Source: Pseudomonadota bacterium (GTDB taxonomy: Bacteria; Desulfobacterota; Desulfobulbia; Desulfobulbales; Desulfocapsaceae). From it: a stretch of 64,000 bases of DNA. The stretch covers positions 1-64,000 of the forward strand of contig JAEYNP010000145.1 in assembly GCA_023412495.1 (NCBI GenBank), written 5' to 3'. The position numbers and the translations under genes are program-made. A model generated the notes under the pieces. The model did not search any database. It worked only from the letters and a program-made list of their open reading frames with translations, and was not told where the DNA came from. Positions 25,424 to 35,054 of the stretch are shown one piece after another (within the stretch, counting starts at the first letter, position 1; each line of letters opens with the position of its first letter).

Positions 25424-27388
25424 ATGAGTAAATGCACAGTTACATTTCTTCCCCACGAGAGGAGTGCAGAGGTCTCCGTCGGGGAGAGTATTATCCGGGC
25501 CGCGCTTCAGGCCGGTGTGCATATCAATGCTTCATGCGGCGGTGAAGGCGTCTGCGGCAAGTGCCGCATCCTGGTCGAGTCCGGTTCGGTGGAGGGCGGT
25601 TTGTCCGAAAGACTCGGGGAGGAGGATGCCGCCAAGGGTTACCGTCTCGCCTGCCTGGCCAGGGTCACCGAGGATGTCGCGGTGCGGATCCCTGTGGAAT
25701 CCGCCATGGATAAGAGCGTGATGAACCTCCAGGTCACGCCGCGCCGGACCGCCACCATCCAACACACGGATTTCGAGAGCCTGAGGGAAGAAGGGCTCTT
25801 CATTCCCCCTGTAGAAAAGATCTTTGTCACGCTTACGCCCCCCGACGCCGTCAACAACATGCCGGATGTGACCCGGCTGGTCGAGCACCTGAAGCAGGAA
25901 CTGGACGAGCATAAACTGGAACTCACCCTGCCGGTGATCCGCAAGCTTCCCGGCATCCTCCGCAGCAACGACTGGCAGGCGACCGTCACGATTATCCGGG
26001 CGGTCAGGGATGACGGCAGAAACATCGTCCAGAACGTCCAATCAGGCGACAGAAGGGCCTGCAATTACGCGGTGGCCCTCGATATCGGCACCACCACTGT
26101 CTACGGTCAGCTCATCGATCTCGCGACCGGTGAGTGCCTCGCCGAGGCGGGGGACTTCAACGGCCAGATCAGCTACGGGGAGGACGTGATCACCCGCATC
26201 ATGTATGCGGAGAAACCCGGGGGGCTCGCCAAACTGCATGAGGTAGTTGCTGGCACCATCAACGGTATCCTGAAAAAGATCATTGCTCAGTCGAAGGTGG
26301 ACCGGGACGATATCTCGACGATAACCATCGCCGGCAACACCACAATGACGCAGCTCTTTCTGGAGATCGATCCGCGCAACATCCGCCGGTCGCCCTATGT
26401 ACCGGCCGCGACGCTCTATCCGCCGTTTCTGGCGAAAAGCGTTGACCTCGACCTGAACGACCACGCCATCGCCCTGATCTTTCCGCAGATTTCGAGCTTC
26501 GTCGGCGGGGATATCGTTGCAGGCGTCATGGGCTCCGGCATGTACCGGGACGAGCGGCTGACCCTCTTCCTCGATATCGGCACCAATGCCGAGCTGGTGG
26601 TGGGCAACAAAGACTGGCTGGCCTGCACTGCCTGTTCGGCGGGACCGGCCTTCGAGGGCGGGGGCATCGAATTCGGCATGCGCGCGGCCAAGGGGGCCAT
26701 CGAGGATTTTTCCATCGATCCGCTCACCTTCGAACCGATGATCCTCACCATCGGCGACGTCCGGCCCAAGGGGATCTGCGGCTCGGGACTCATCACCATG
26801 GTTGCGGTCATGTTCGAAATGGGCGTGATCAACAACCGCGGCAAGTTCAACCGCGAACTCCCGACCAGCCGGATCCGTTGCCGGAACGACATCTGGGAGT
26901 ACGTCATCGCCTGGAAGGATGAGACCCAGATCGAGCGCGACATCGCCCTCACCGAGCCCGACCTCGACAACCTCATCCGGGCCAAGGGAGCCATCTACAG
27001 CGGCTGCATGACCCTGCTCGCGGAAGTGGGGTTGACCATGGACATGGTGGAGCGTATCATCCTCGCCGGCGGTTTCGGCAGTTACATCGATCTCGAGAAG
27101 GCCATGACCATCGGCCTGCTGCCCGAGATCGACCCGGACCGCGTCACCTTCATCGGCAACGGTTCGTTGATGGGGGCGAAGATGAGCTCTCTCACCAACA
27201 GGATTCGCAAGGATATCGTTGCGGTGACCAGGCAGATGACCAACTTCGAGCTGTCCGAGACGCCGTCGTACATGGACAACTATATTGCCGCGATGTTCCT
27301 GCCGCACACGGAGATCGAGAAGTTTCCCCGAGTGAAGGCAAGAATGGAAGCACGGGGAGTCGGGAGACAGGAGACAGGAAACAGGTGA
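25424..27388 (+). CDS. acsV: Corrinoid-protein reductive activator (2Fe-2S + ASKHA ATPase; RACo/AcsV type)
   Basis: A 654-residue protein. Residues 1-90 form a 2Fe-2S ferredoxin domain (ASCGGEGVCGKCRILVESG, then LACLARV for the fourth Cys). A linker precedes the actin-like ASKHA ATPase domain at about 205-620 (YAVALDIGTTTVYGQLIDL; ITIAGNTTMTQL; TLFLDIGTNAELVVGN; CSAGPAFEGGGI; PKGICGSGL; IILAGGFGSYIDLEKA). Family members use ATP to reduce inactive Co(II) corrinoid to Co(I). Its place just before acsD and the CFeSP genes assigns the corrinoid iron-sulfur protein as target. The last residues (GVGRQETGNR) come from heptamer repeats. Confidence 0.9.
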   Translation: MSKCTVTFLPHERSAEVSVGESIIRAALQAGVHINASCGGEGVCGKCRILVESGSVEGGLSERLGEEDAAKGYRLACLARVTEDVAVRIPVESAMDKSVMNLQVTPRRTATIQHTDFESLREEGLFIPPVEKIFVTLTPPDAVNNMPDVTRLVEHLKQELDEHKLELTLPVIRKLPGILRSNDWQATVTIIRAVRDDGRNIVQNVQSGDRRACNYAVALDIGTTTVYGQLIDLATGECLAEAGDFNGQISYGEDVITRIMYAEKPGGLAKLHEVVAGTINGILKKIIAQSKVDRDDISTITIAGNTTMTQLFLEIDPRNIRRSPYVPAATLYPPFLAKSVDLDLNDHAIALIFPQISSFVGGDIVAGVMGSGMYRDERLTLFLDIGTNAELVVGNKDWLACTACSAGPAFEGGGIEFGMRAAKGAIEDFSIDPLTFEPMILTIGDVRPKGICGSGLITMVAVMFEMGVINNRGKFNRELPTSRIRCRNDIWEYVIAWKDETQIERDIALTEPDLDNLIRAKGAIYSGCMTLLAEVGLTMDMVERIILAGGFGSYIDLEKAMTIGLLPEIDPDRVTFIGNGSLMGAKMSSLTNRIRKDIVAVTRQMTNFELSETPSYMDNYIAAMFLPHTEIEKFPRVKARMEARGVGRQETGNR

Positions 27389-27413
27389 CAGGAGACGAGA
27401 CAGGAAAGCCTGT
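27360..27413 (+). repeat. 7-nt tandem array (GAGACAG unit) over the acsV stop
   Basis: About seven heptamers (GAGACAG, GAGACAG, GAAACAG, GTGACAG, GAGACGA, GACAGGA) supply the last codons and stop of acsV. Confidence 0.7.
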
Positions 27414-27423
27414 ATGCCAAAGA

Positions 27424-27452
27424 TTCAGGGGCACTCACTGTTTTACTATAAT
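27424..27452 (+). promoter_or_regulatory. Candidate promoter of acsD operon
   Basis: TTCAGG, 17 nt, TATAAT (27447-27452). The -10 box is perfect, the -35 box weak, as expected for an activated promoter. The leader to acsD would be about 120 nt. Confidence 0.35.
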
Positions 27453-27579
27453 TTTTAGCAACTTAGGCAAACATTTTTTCTTACTTCTTGTTGTTTGGCT
27501 AGTTTGTGAAAAGGGGAGGTTGCTGTGCTGTCGGACAACAACTTCCGGAGAATAATTACCTACCAGTAAGGAGGCAAAA

Positions 27580-29133
27580 GTGGGATTTGAACTAAAGAAG
27601 GAATCCTATAGCGGCAGCATCAAGGCTATTTCCATCGGTAAGGGCGATTCCGCCATCACCGTGGGAGGTCAGTCATGTTACCCCTTCTATTCTTTTGAAG
27701 GAAACATGCCGAACAAGCCGATTATTGCTATGGAGATCTGGGACATGGCGCCGGAGGATTGGCCGGAACCCGCCGTGGCGCCCTTCAAGGATGTCCTCTC
27801 CGACCCTGCTGCCTGGGCCAAGAAATGTGTCGATGCATACGGCGCCGACGCCATCGTTATCCAACTGAAAAGCGTCGATCCCAACGACAAGGACGCAAGC
27901 CCCGAGTCCGCCGCCGAAACCGTCTTGAAGGTGCTGGGCGCCGTCAAGGTTCCGGTGATTGTCTGGGGCTGCGCCAATCCCGCCAAGGACGAAACCGTCC
28001 TGAAAGTCATCGCTGAGAAGTGCCAGGGCTACAATCTGGTGCTCGGCCCGGTCGAAGAAAAGAACTACAAAGGAATCGGCGCCGCCGCCATGGGCTATGG
28101 TCACGCGGTCATCTCTTCCTCGCCGATCGATGTCAACCTCGCCAAGCAGATCAACATCCTCCTGGAAAACCTCGGCATGCCGATGGACCGGGTAATCGTC
28201 GATCCGACTACCGGCGGTCTCGGCTACGGTCTCGAGTACACCTATTCGGTCATGGAGCGGCTCGCCATGGCGGCCATGGTGCAGGGCGATGAGAAACTGC
28301 AGTTCCCGATGATCAACAACCTCGGCAACGAGGTCTGGAAGTGCAAGGAAGCCAAGCAGACCGTAAACGACGCGCCGGTCCTTGGCGACCCGGAGAAGCG
28401 GGGTATCATGATGGAGGCCATCGGCGCCGTGTCCTACCTGCTGAGCGGCTCGAGCGTGCTCATCATGCGTCATCCCGAGGCGATCCGCATGGTCAAGGAA
28501 TTCATCAACGCCCTGGCCGACGGCGGATCGCTCAAGCAGTCGGCGCCGATCGCCAAGCAGCTGCCGGAAGTCAACATTGATTTCGCGGCCCTGGCGCCCG
28601 CGCCCGATCTGACCATCGCCGCGGAAGAGAAGAAAGCCGCCCCGGCAGCCACGAAAAAAGAGGCGCCCGCCGCCCCGGCCGCCCCTGCAGCCAAACCGGC
28701 CGCCGCACCCGCTGCACCTGCCGCCAAGCCTGAACCGAAAGTCGAGGCCAAACCCGAGCCCGCCGTAGATCCGGCCGCCCAGGCAAAAGCTGAAGCCGAG
28801 GCGAAGGCCAAGGCCGAAGCCCAGGCCGCCGCCGCGGCGAAGGCCAAGGCTGATGCCGAAGCCAAGGCGAAAGCGGATGCCGAGGCGAAAGTGAAAGCTG
28901 AGGCTGAAGCCAAGGCCAAGGCCGAAGAAGACGCCAGAAAAGCGGAAGTCGCCCAGCGTGAAGAGGACGAGAAGGCCCTCAAGCGTCTCCGCGCCCAGGC
29001 CCGCAAGGCCGCCGAAGAGGCCGCCGCCGCAAGGCCTGTGGCCGAGGTCGCCATGACCGCCGATATGGTACAGAAGACCCCCCAGGAGAAGATCCTGGAT
29101 ATGCTTGACAGATTCCACCGGAGAAAAAGATAA
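27580..29133 (+). CDS. acsD: Corrinoid iron-sulfur protein small subunit (CFeSP beta / CdhD delta), with long Ala-Lys-Glu tail
   Basis: A 517-residue protein that starts at GTG after AAGGAGGCAAAA. Residues 1-340 are the TIM-barrel small subunit (PNKPIIAMEIWDMAPEDWPE; DAIVIQLKSVDPNDKD; DRVIVDPTTGGLGYGLEYTY S), which with AcsC carries the methyl group from methyl-THF to acetyl-CoA synthase. Residues about 345-485 are low complexity: Ala/Pro/Lys, then EAKAKA-type repeats likely to be a long charged helix. A short ordered end (KTPQEKILDMLDRFHRRKR) follows. Acetogen homologues end near residue 320, so the tail is extra. First gene of the acsD-A-B-C-E block. Confidence 0.9.
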   Translation: MGFELKKESYSGSIKAISIGKGDSAITVGGQSCYPFYSFEGNMPNKPIIAMEIWDMAPEDWPEPAVAPFKDVLSDPAAWAKKCVDAYGADAIVIQLKSVDPNDKDASPESAAETVLKVLGAVKVPVIVWGCANPAKDETVLKVIAEKCQGYNLVLGPVEEKNYKGIGAAAMGYGHAVISSSPIDVNLAKQINILLENLGMPMDRVIVDPTTGGLGYGLEYTYSVMERLAMAAMVQGDEKLQFPMINNLGNEVWKCKEAKQTVNDAPVLGDPEKRGIMMEAIGAVSYLLSGSSVLIMRHPEAIRMVKEFINALADGGSLKQSAPIAKQLPEVNIDFAALAPAPDLTIAAEEKKAAPAATKKEAPAAPAAPAAKPAAAPAAPAAKPEPKVEAKPEPAVDPAAQAKAEAEAKAKAEAQAAAAAKAKADAEAKAKADAEAKVKAEAEAKAKAEEDARKAEVAQREEDEKALKRLRAQARKAAEEAAAARPVAEVAMTADMVQKTPQEKILDMLDRFHRRKR

Positions 29134-29220
29134 GAGTATCAATTAAGTAAAAGAAATTACAAGGTAATCGTTCTTGAGAGAATTGATAGTCTCAAAAAAT
29201 CAATGAGGAGGAACCTCGAT

Positions 29221-31248
29221 ATGGCAGAAGTAACCACCAAAACTGAAAAAGTTGCCAAATTAGCCGATCCGATGGAATCGTCGATTGAGGCGTCGACCCA
29301 GGAGATGATCCGTCGAGCCCAAAGACTCAATATCGACACCGTCTTCGATCGTGCCGTCACCATGAAGCCCTGTGCCATAGGTCTTCAAGGCATCTGCTGT
29401 AAGAACTGCGCCATGGGGCCCTGCCGCCTGCCGTTGCCCAAGGATGGCATTCAGGGTGAGGACACCCGCAAGGGTCTCTGCGGTGCGACCGCCAATACCA
29501 TCTGCGCGAGAAACTTTGTCAGGATGATCGCCGGCGGCGCGGCTGCCCATTCGGACCACGGCCGTAATGTCGCCATCACCTTTCTGGCGGCGGCAAAAGG
29601 CGAGACCCATGACTACAAGATAAAGGATCCGATCAAACTCGTTCAGATCGCCCCCTATTTCGGTGTCGCCACGACCGTCGAGGTGGACGGTGTGGTAAAA
29701 GACCGAGATATCAAGGAAATTGCCATCGCCGTCGGCGAAAAGGCGGTGAACGAGTGGGGCAAGTCCTCCGGCACCCTCGATTATTTGAAGAGAGCGCCGC
29801 AGCCATTGCAGGATAAATGGGTTGAGCAGGGCGTCCTGCCGCGTAACGTCGATCGTGAGATCGTCGAGATCATGCATCGGACCCATATGGGCGTCGACCA
29901 GGATTACAAGAACCTGATGAAACAGGGCACCCGCGCCGCACTTGCTGATGGTTGGGGCGGATCGATGATCGGCACCGACCTGCAGGATGTCATGTTCGGC
30001 ACCCCTTCACCCCTGCAGTCCGAAGCCAACCTCGGCATCATGAAAGAGGACCATGTCAACATCATCGTCCACGGCCATGAGCCGCTGCTCTCCGAGATGA
30101 TCGTCGCCGCCGCCCAGTCCCAGGAGATGAACGAGTACGCCAAAACCAAGGGCGCGAAAGGAATACAGCTCGGCGGCATCTGCTGTACCGCCAACGAGAT
30201 CCTTCAGCGCCACGGCGTTCCGCCGGCGGGCACCTTCCTGCAGCAGGAACTGGCGATCATCACCGGCGCCTGCGATGCCATGGTCGTCGACGTCCAGTGC
30301 GTCTTCCAGAACCTGGCCAACGTGGCGAAATGCTTCCATACCAAGCTCATCACCACCCACCCGATCGCCAAGATGGAGCAGGATAACGTCATCCACATCG
30401 AATTCGACGAGCATCACGCCATGGAAGATGCCATGCGCATCGTCAAGCTGGCCGTCGACAACTTCCAGAACCGCGGCGCCGATGTCATCATTCCGCGGCA
30501 CAAGTCTTCTCAAATCGCGGGATTCGGCGTCGAGTCGATCAAATATCACCTGGGCGGCAGTTTCCGGGGCGATTATTACACCTTGAACGACAACATCATC
30601 AACGGCCGCATCCGCGGCATCGCCGGCGTGGTCGGCTGCAACAACGCCCGGACCAAACACAACGAGGAACACATCACCCTGATCAAGGAACTGATCAAGA
30701 ACGATGTCATCGTCCTCACCACCGGCTGTAGCGCCATTGCCTGCGGCATCCACGGCCTGCTCACTCCGGAATCGGCCGCCGTCCATTGCGGTCCGGGCCT
30801 TGCCGAGGTCTGCGAGACCGTCGGTATCCCTCCGGTGCTTCATCTCGGTTCCTGCGTCGACAACAGCCGCATCCTCCTGGCCGCCACCGAGGTGGTCAAG
30901 GCCGGCGGTCTCGGCAAGGACATCTGCGACCTGCCCGCGGCGGGCAGCGCCCCGGAATGGATGAGCGAGAAGGCGATCTCCATCGGCCAGTATTTCGTAG
31001 CGTCCGGCGTCTACACCATCTTCGGCTACCATATGCCGCTGGACGGCGCGCCGGAATTCAAGGATTATCTCTACAAGGAAATGGAAAAAATCTACGGCGG
31101 CAAGTGGGACTGCGAACCCGATCCCATCAAGCATGCCCATAAGATGATTGCCCATATAGACAAGAAACGTAAGGAGCTTGGCATCGACAAGGCTCGTGAA
31201 AGGGTGCTTATGGATATGGCTGACAGACAGGCCCTCGGCGTGGAGTAA
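29221..31248 (+). CDS. acsA: Ni-Fe-S carbon monoxide dehydrogenase catalytic subunit of the CODH/ACS complex
   Basis: A 675-residue protein that reduces CO2 to CO for acetyl-CoA synthase, or the reverse. The N-terminal cysteines of the D and B clusters are seen (KPCAIGLQGICCKNCAMGPC RL), with GLCGATANTICARNF after them; C-cluster motifs include the NIIVHGHEPLLSEM segment, GGICCTANE, GVVGCNNAR, TTGCSAIACGIHG and GSCVDNSRILL. GGAGGAACC lies 6 nt before the ATG at 29221; the ATG at 29203 overlaps this ribosome-binding site and is unlikely. Position between acsD and acsB assigns it to the ACS complex. Confidence 0.95.
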   Translation: MAEVTTKTEKVAKLADPMESSIEASTQEMIRRAQRLNIDTVFDRAVTMKPCAIGLQGICCKNCAMGPCRLPLPKDGIQGEDTRKGLCGATANTICARNFVRMIAGGAAAHSDHGRNVAITFLAAAKGETHDYKIKDPIKLVQIAPYFGVATTVEVDGVVKDRDIKEIAIAVGEKAVNEWGKSSGTLDYLKRAPQPLQDKWVEQGVLPRNVDREIVEIMHRTHMGVDQDYKNLMKQGTRAALADGWGGSMIGTDLQDVMFGTPSPLQSEANLGIMKEDHVNIIVHGHEPLLSEMIVAAAQSQEMNEYAKTKGAKGIQLGGICCTANEILQRHGVPPAGTFLQQELAIITGACDAMVVDVQCVFQNLANVAKCFHTKLITTHPIAKMEQDNVIHIEFDEHHAMEDAMRIVKLAVDNFQNRGADVIIPRHKSSQIAGFGVESIKYHLGGSFRGDYYTLNDNIINGRIRGIAGVVGCNNARTKHNEEHITLIKELIKNDVIVLTTGCSAIACGIHGLLTPESAAVHCGPGLAEVCETVGIPPVLHLGSCVDNSRILLAATEVVKAGGLGKDICDLPAAGSAPEWMSEKAISIGQYFVASGVYTIFGYHMPLDGAPEFKDYLYKEMEKIYGGKWDCEPDPIKHAHKMIAHIDKKRKELGIDKARERVLMDMADRQALGVE

Positions 31249-31297
31249 TCCCAGGAACGAACCCCGATATTACTAATCCTCAAAAAAGGAGCAAAGC

Positions 31298-33511
31298 ATG
31301 TCAAGACTAGTGGCATTTGCAGCTATACAGGGCGGTTACAAGGTTGTATCCCAGGTGGAGGGCGAACTTGAGAAGGCCCTGCAGACCTATGACGCCAGCA
31401 CCAAGATCGGATTCCCCAATACCGCATACTATCTTCCGGTCATCTACTCGCTCACCGGCATGAAGTGCGAGACCCTGGAAGATCTGAAAAAGCCGATGGC
31501 TTTCGCCCGCGGCCTTCTGCCGCCCCATATCAAGGGCAGCAACCACCTGCCGTATCTCGGACCGCTTCTGGACGCAGGTATGGCTGGTATTTTCGCTTAC
31601 GAGGTGAAGGAGGCCCTGCGCATCCTGCGCGAGCCGGATTTCTACATCGACTCGGAAGATCCGGATATCGAGGCCGGAAAAATCTGGGTCGGCCCCGCCA
31701 ATGACATTATTCTCCGGAAGCGTGGCGTCGAGTTCGTCGACGGCTCCGCCCCCGGTTTCGCGGCCATCGTCGGCGCGGCGCCAAACGCCGAAATCGCCAA
31801 GATAATCGTCGAAGACTATCAGAAGAAAAACCTCTACATCTTCTGCGCCGCCAACCATAACGGCAAGACGGTCATCGAGCAGTGCCTCGAGGCCGGCATG
31901 CAGGTCGGCTGGAACACCCGTATCGTGCCCTTCGGCCCGGACATCTCCTCGGCCGTCTTCGCCCTCGGCTTCGCCAACCGTGCCGCCATGGCCTTCGGCG
32001 GCGTCCAGCCCGGCGACTACCGCAGGATGCTGATGTACAACAAGAACCGTATCTTCGCCTTCGTCAACGCCCTGGGCGATGTCGGCACCGAGTGGGCGGT
32101 GGCGGCGGCCGGCGCGGTCAACTGGGGCTTCCCGACGCTCGCCGACACCGATATTCCGGAGATCCTGCCGACCGGTATCTGCACCTACGAGCACGTGGTG
32201 GCGAACGTTCCGCATAACGAGATCTGCCAGAAGTCCGTCGAGGTCCGCGGCCTCAAGATCAACGTCACCCATATCGACATTCCCTGCGCCTTCGGCCCGG
32301 CCTTCGAGGGCGAGCGCGTGCGCGGCGGCGACCTGTTCGGCCAGATGGGCGGCGGCAAGACCCAGTGCACCGAGCTGGTGAAGATGGCCCAGATGAACGA
32401 GATCGAGGATGGCAAGGTCACCGTGATCGGCAAGGACATCAAGGACATGAAGGAAGGCGACACCCTGCCGCTCGGCATCTTCGTCCAGATCGCCGGCCGG
32501 GAATTCCAGCCGGACTTCGAGCCGATCATGGAGCGCCAGATCCACCACCTGATCAACTACATCCAAGGCGTCATGCATATCGGCCAGCGGGATATCTCCT
32601 GGGTCCGTATCAGCAAGCAGGCGGTGGAGAAGGGCTTTACCCTGAAGGATATCGGCGTAGTGCTCCATGCAAAGTTCCATCAGGATTTCAAGAAGATCGT
32701 CGACAAGGTCCAGGTCACCCTGTTCACCGGCAAGGAAGACGTGGACAAGCTGACCGCCACCGCCCGCGCCGAGTACAAGATGCGTGACGAGCGCGTCGAC
32801 AAGATGACCGACGAGGATGTGGATACCTTCTACTCCTGCAGTCTCTGCCAGTCATTTGCCCCGAGCCATGTCTGCTCCGTCAGCCCTGAGCGGACAGGCC
32901 TCTGCGGCGCCTACAACTGGATGGACTGCAAGGCCTCCTTCGAGATCAACCCGACCGGTCCCAATCAGCCGATCAAGAAAGGCAAGGTGCTCGACCCGGT
33001 CCTCGGCCGTTTCGAGGGCGTCGACGAATTCATCAAAGTTGCCTCCAAGGGTGCGATCGATACCTACAACTTCTACTCCATGGTTAATGCCCCCATGACC
33101 ACCTGCGGCTGCTGCGAGTGCATCGCGGCGATGCTGCCGGCCTGCAACGGCATCATGACCGTCGGCCGTGACTACACCGGGGACACCCCGTGCGGCATGA
33201 AGTTCACCACCCTGGCCGGCGTCATGGGCGGCGGCGCTTCCTCTCCCGGCTTCGTCGGCCACTCTAAGTTCAACATCACCCAGAAGAAGTTCATCCTGGG
33301 CGACGGCGGACTCCTGAGGATGGTCTGGATGCCGAAGGTGGTCAAGGACGAGATTCGCGACAGGCTGAACGCCAGGGGTGCGGAAATGGGTGTCCAGAAT
33401 TTCGCCGACATGATCGCCGACGAGACCGTCGGTGTGACTGAAGACGCGATTCTGCCCTGGCTCCAGGAGAAGGGGCATCCTGCTCTCAACATGCCTCCGC
33501 TGATCGGTTAA
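31298..33511 (+). CDS. acsB: Acetyl-CoA synthase (CO-methylating), catalytic subunit
   Basis: A 737-residue protein, close to the 729 residues of the Moorella enzyme, so it keeps the N-terminal CODH-contact domain missing in archaeal CdhC. It joins CO, a methyl group from CFeSP and CoA. A-cluster ligands are seen at CSLCQSFAPSHVCSVSPERT GLCG and the Ni-binding CGCCEC motif. Also visible: GDVGTEWAVAAAGAVNWGFP and VNAPMTTCGCCECIAAMLPA. AAAGGAGCAAAGC precedes the ATG. A strong hairpin separates it from acsC. Confidence 0.95.
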   Translation: MSRLVAFAAIQGGYKVVSQVEGELEKALQTYDASTKIGFPNTAYYLPVIYSLTGMKCETLEDLKKPMAFARGLLPPHIKGSNHLPYLGPLLDAGMAGIFAYEVKEALRILREPDFYIDSEDPDIEAGKIWVGPANDIILRKRGVEFVDGSAPGFAAIVGAAPNAEIAKIIVEDYQKKNLYIFCAANHNGKTVIEQCLEAGMQVGWNTRIVPFGPDISSAVFALGFANRAAMAFGGVQPGDYRRMLMYNKNRIFAFVNALGDVGTEWAVAAAGAVNWGFPTLADTDIPEILPTGICTYEHVVANVPHNEICQKSVEVRGLKINVTHIDIPCAFGPAFEGERVRGGDLFGQMGGGKTQCTELVKMAQMNEIEDGKVTVIGKDIKDMKEGDTLPLGIFVQIAGREFQPDFEPIMERQIHHLINYIQGVMHIGQRDISWVRISKQAVEKGFTLKDIGVVLHAKFHQDFKKIVDKVQVTLFTGKEDVDKLTATARAEYKMRDERVDKMTDEDVDTFYSCSLCQSFAPSHVCSVSPERTGLCGAYNWMDCKASFEINPTGPNQPIKKGKVLDPVLGRFEGVDEFIKVASKGAIDTYNFYSMVNAPMTTCGCCECIAAMLPACNGIMTVGRDYTGDTPCGMKFTTLAGVMGGGASSPGFVGHSKFNITQKKFILGDGGLLRMVWMPKVVKDEIRDRLNARGAEMGVQNFADMIADETVGVTEDAILPWLQEKGHPALNMPPLIG

Positions 33512-33526
33512 GAATCAGGCGCGCAG

Positions 33527-33558
33527 GGGCATGGCTCCTTTACCAAGGAGCCATGCCC
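33527..33558 (+). terminator. Intercistronic hairpin acsB-acsC
   Basis: GGGCATGGCTCCTT and AAGGAGCCATGCCC form a perfect 14-bp stem with a 4-nt loop. No T run follows. As acsC starts only 36 nt later, an RNA-stabilising or processing role, or partial termination, is more likely than a full stop. Confidence 0.6.
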
Positions 33559-33594
33559 AACCGGCTTTGAAATATATTAAAGGAGACAAAACAA

Positions 33595-34935
33595 ATGGCG
33601 TTAACAGGAATACAAATCTTTAAACTCCTGCCCAAAACCAACTGCAAGGAGTGCGGGGTTCCGACTTGCCTTGCTTTTGCGATGAATCTCGCTTCCGGAA
33701 AGGCCGAACTGGATTCCTGCCCTTACGTGTCCGATGAGGCCAGAGCCCAGCTGGCCGAGGCTTCCGCCCCGCCGATTCGCCCTGTAGCCATCGGCAAGGG
33801 CGTCCGCGCTGCCAAGACTGGCGGCGAGACCGTCCTTTGCCGGCATGAAAAGACCTTCTTCAACCCGACGCTCTTTGCCGGTATCATCACCTCGGACACA
33901 ACCCCGGCGGTGCTCGAAGGCAAGCTCAAGGTCTGGAACGCCCTGCAGTATGAGCGGGTCGGCCTGAACCTGCGTCCGGAGCTGGTGGCCCTGAAGGATG
34001 TCAACGGCGACGGCGTGGCTTTTGCGACGCTGGCCAAGCAGATCGCCGAGACCTCTGAATTCAACCTCATCCTGATGAGCGAGAAGGCGGATATCATCGA
34101 AGCGGCAGTGAAGACCGCCGGTTTCAAGCGGCCGTTGATCTACGCCGCCACCGCCGCCACCGCCGATGCCTTCGGCAAGATCGCCCTCGACAACGACCTG
34201 CCGCTCGCGGTGAAGGCTGATTCCGTCGACGGCGTCATCGCCCTGACCGACAAGTTGACGGGCATGGGCCTCAAGGACCTGGTGATCGATTCCGGCGCCC
34301 GTGAAGTGAAGAAGGCCCTGGAGGATCAGGTGGCCATCCGCCGCGCGGCGCTGAAGGCCGGCAACCGCTCCGTCGGCTTCCCGACCATCACCTTCCCCTG
34401 CGAGATGGCTTCCAATATCGCCATGGAGGGTCTCATCGCCAGTATGTTCGTGGCCAAGTACGGCGGGATCGTGGTCATGTCCGACCTGACCACCGAGGTT
34501 ATCTTCCCGCTGTTGCTCGAGCGGCTGAACATCTACACCGACCCGCAGCGGCCGATGACGGTCACCGAGGGCATCTTCGAGATCGGCTCGCCGAACGAGA
34601 ATTCCCCGGTCCTGGTCACCACCAACTTCGCACTCACCTACTTCATCGTCTCCGGCGAGATCGAGGCGAGCAAGGTTCCGGCCTGGCTGCTTATAAAGGA
34701 TTCCGAGGGCTTGTCCGTTCTCACCGCCTGGGCGGCCGGCAAGTTCGGCGGCGACGATGTCGGTTCCTTCGTCAAGAAGTGCGGCATCATGGACAAGGTC
34801 AAGCATAAGGAGCTCATCATCCCCGGCTACGCCGCGGCCATCGCCGGCGATGTCGAGGAAGAGCTGTCCGGCTGGACCATCACCGTGGGTCCGAGAGAGG
34901 CGGCCCATATTGCAGGATTCCTGAAGAGCAGGTAA
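33595..34935 (+). CDS. acsC: Corrinoid iron-sulfur protein large subunit (CFeSP gamma / CdhE)
   Basis: A 446-residue protein. The N-terminal 4Fe-4S domain has NCKECGVPTCLAFAMNLASG and a later ELDSCPYVS Cys. A TIM-barrel and a C-terminal corrinoid-binding region follow (ATNFALTYFIVSGEIEASKV, WLLIKDSEGLSVLTAWAAGK F, IPGYAAAIAGDVEEELSG). It binds B12 and takes the methyl group from AcsE's methyl-THF. Partner of AcsD. GGAGACAAAACAA precedes the ATG. Confidence 0.95.
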   Translation: MALTGIQIFKLLPKTNCKECGVPTCLAFAMNLASGKAELDSCPYVSDEARAQLAEASAPPIRPVAIGKGVRAAKTGGETVLCRHEKTFFNPTLFAGIITSDTTPAVLEGKLKVWNALQYERVGLNLRPELVALKDVNGDGVAFATLAKQIAETSEFNLILMSEKADIIEAAVKTAGFKRPLIYAATAATADAFGKIALDNDLPLAVKADSVDGVIALTDKLTGMGLKDLVIDSGAREVKKALEDQVAIRRAALKAGNRSVGFPTITFPCEMASNIAMEGLIASMFVAKYGGIVVMSDLTTEVIFPLLLERLNIYTDPQRPMTVTEGIFEIGSPNENSPVLVTTNFALTYFIVSGEIEASKVPAWLLIKDSEGLSVLTAWAAGKFGGDDVGSFVKKCGIMDKVKHKELIIPGYAAAIAGDVEEELSGWTITVGPREAAHIAGFLKSR

Positions 34936-34944
34936 TCTCAAGTC

Positions 34945-34991
34945 AAGACGCAGCCGGCTCCGCCAGAACAGGAAAAAGCCGGTTGCGTCTT
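34945..34991 (+). terminator. Intercistronic hairpin acsC-acsE
   Basis: AAGACGCAGCCGGCT (34945-34959) pairs with AGCCGGTTGCGTCTT (34977-34991), 15 pairs with one G-U. Only TCTTCTT follows. Second strong hairpin inside the acs block; could set relative amounts of AcsE. Confidence 0.6.
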
Positions 34992-35054
34992 CTTGAAGAA
35001 CGATTCGAAGCGTAGGACAAGTTGGTCTTCATTCAATTCAACAAGGAGAAAAAC

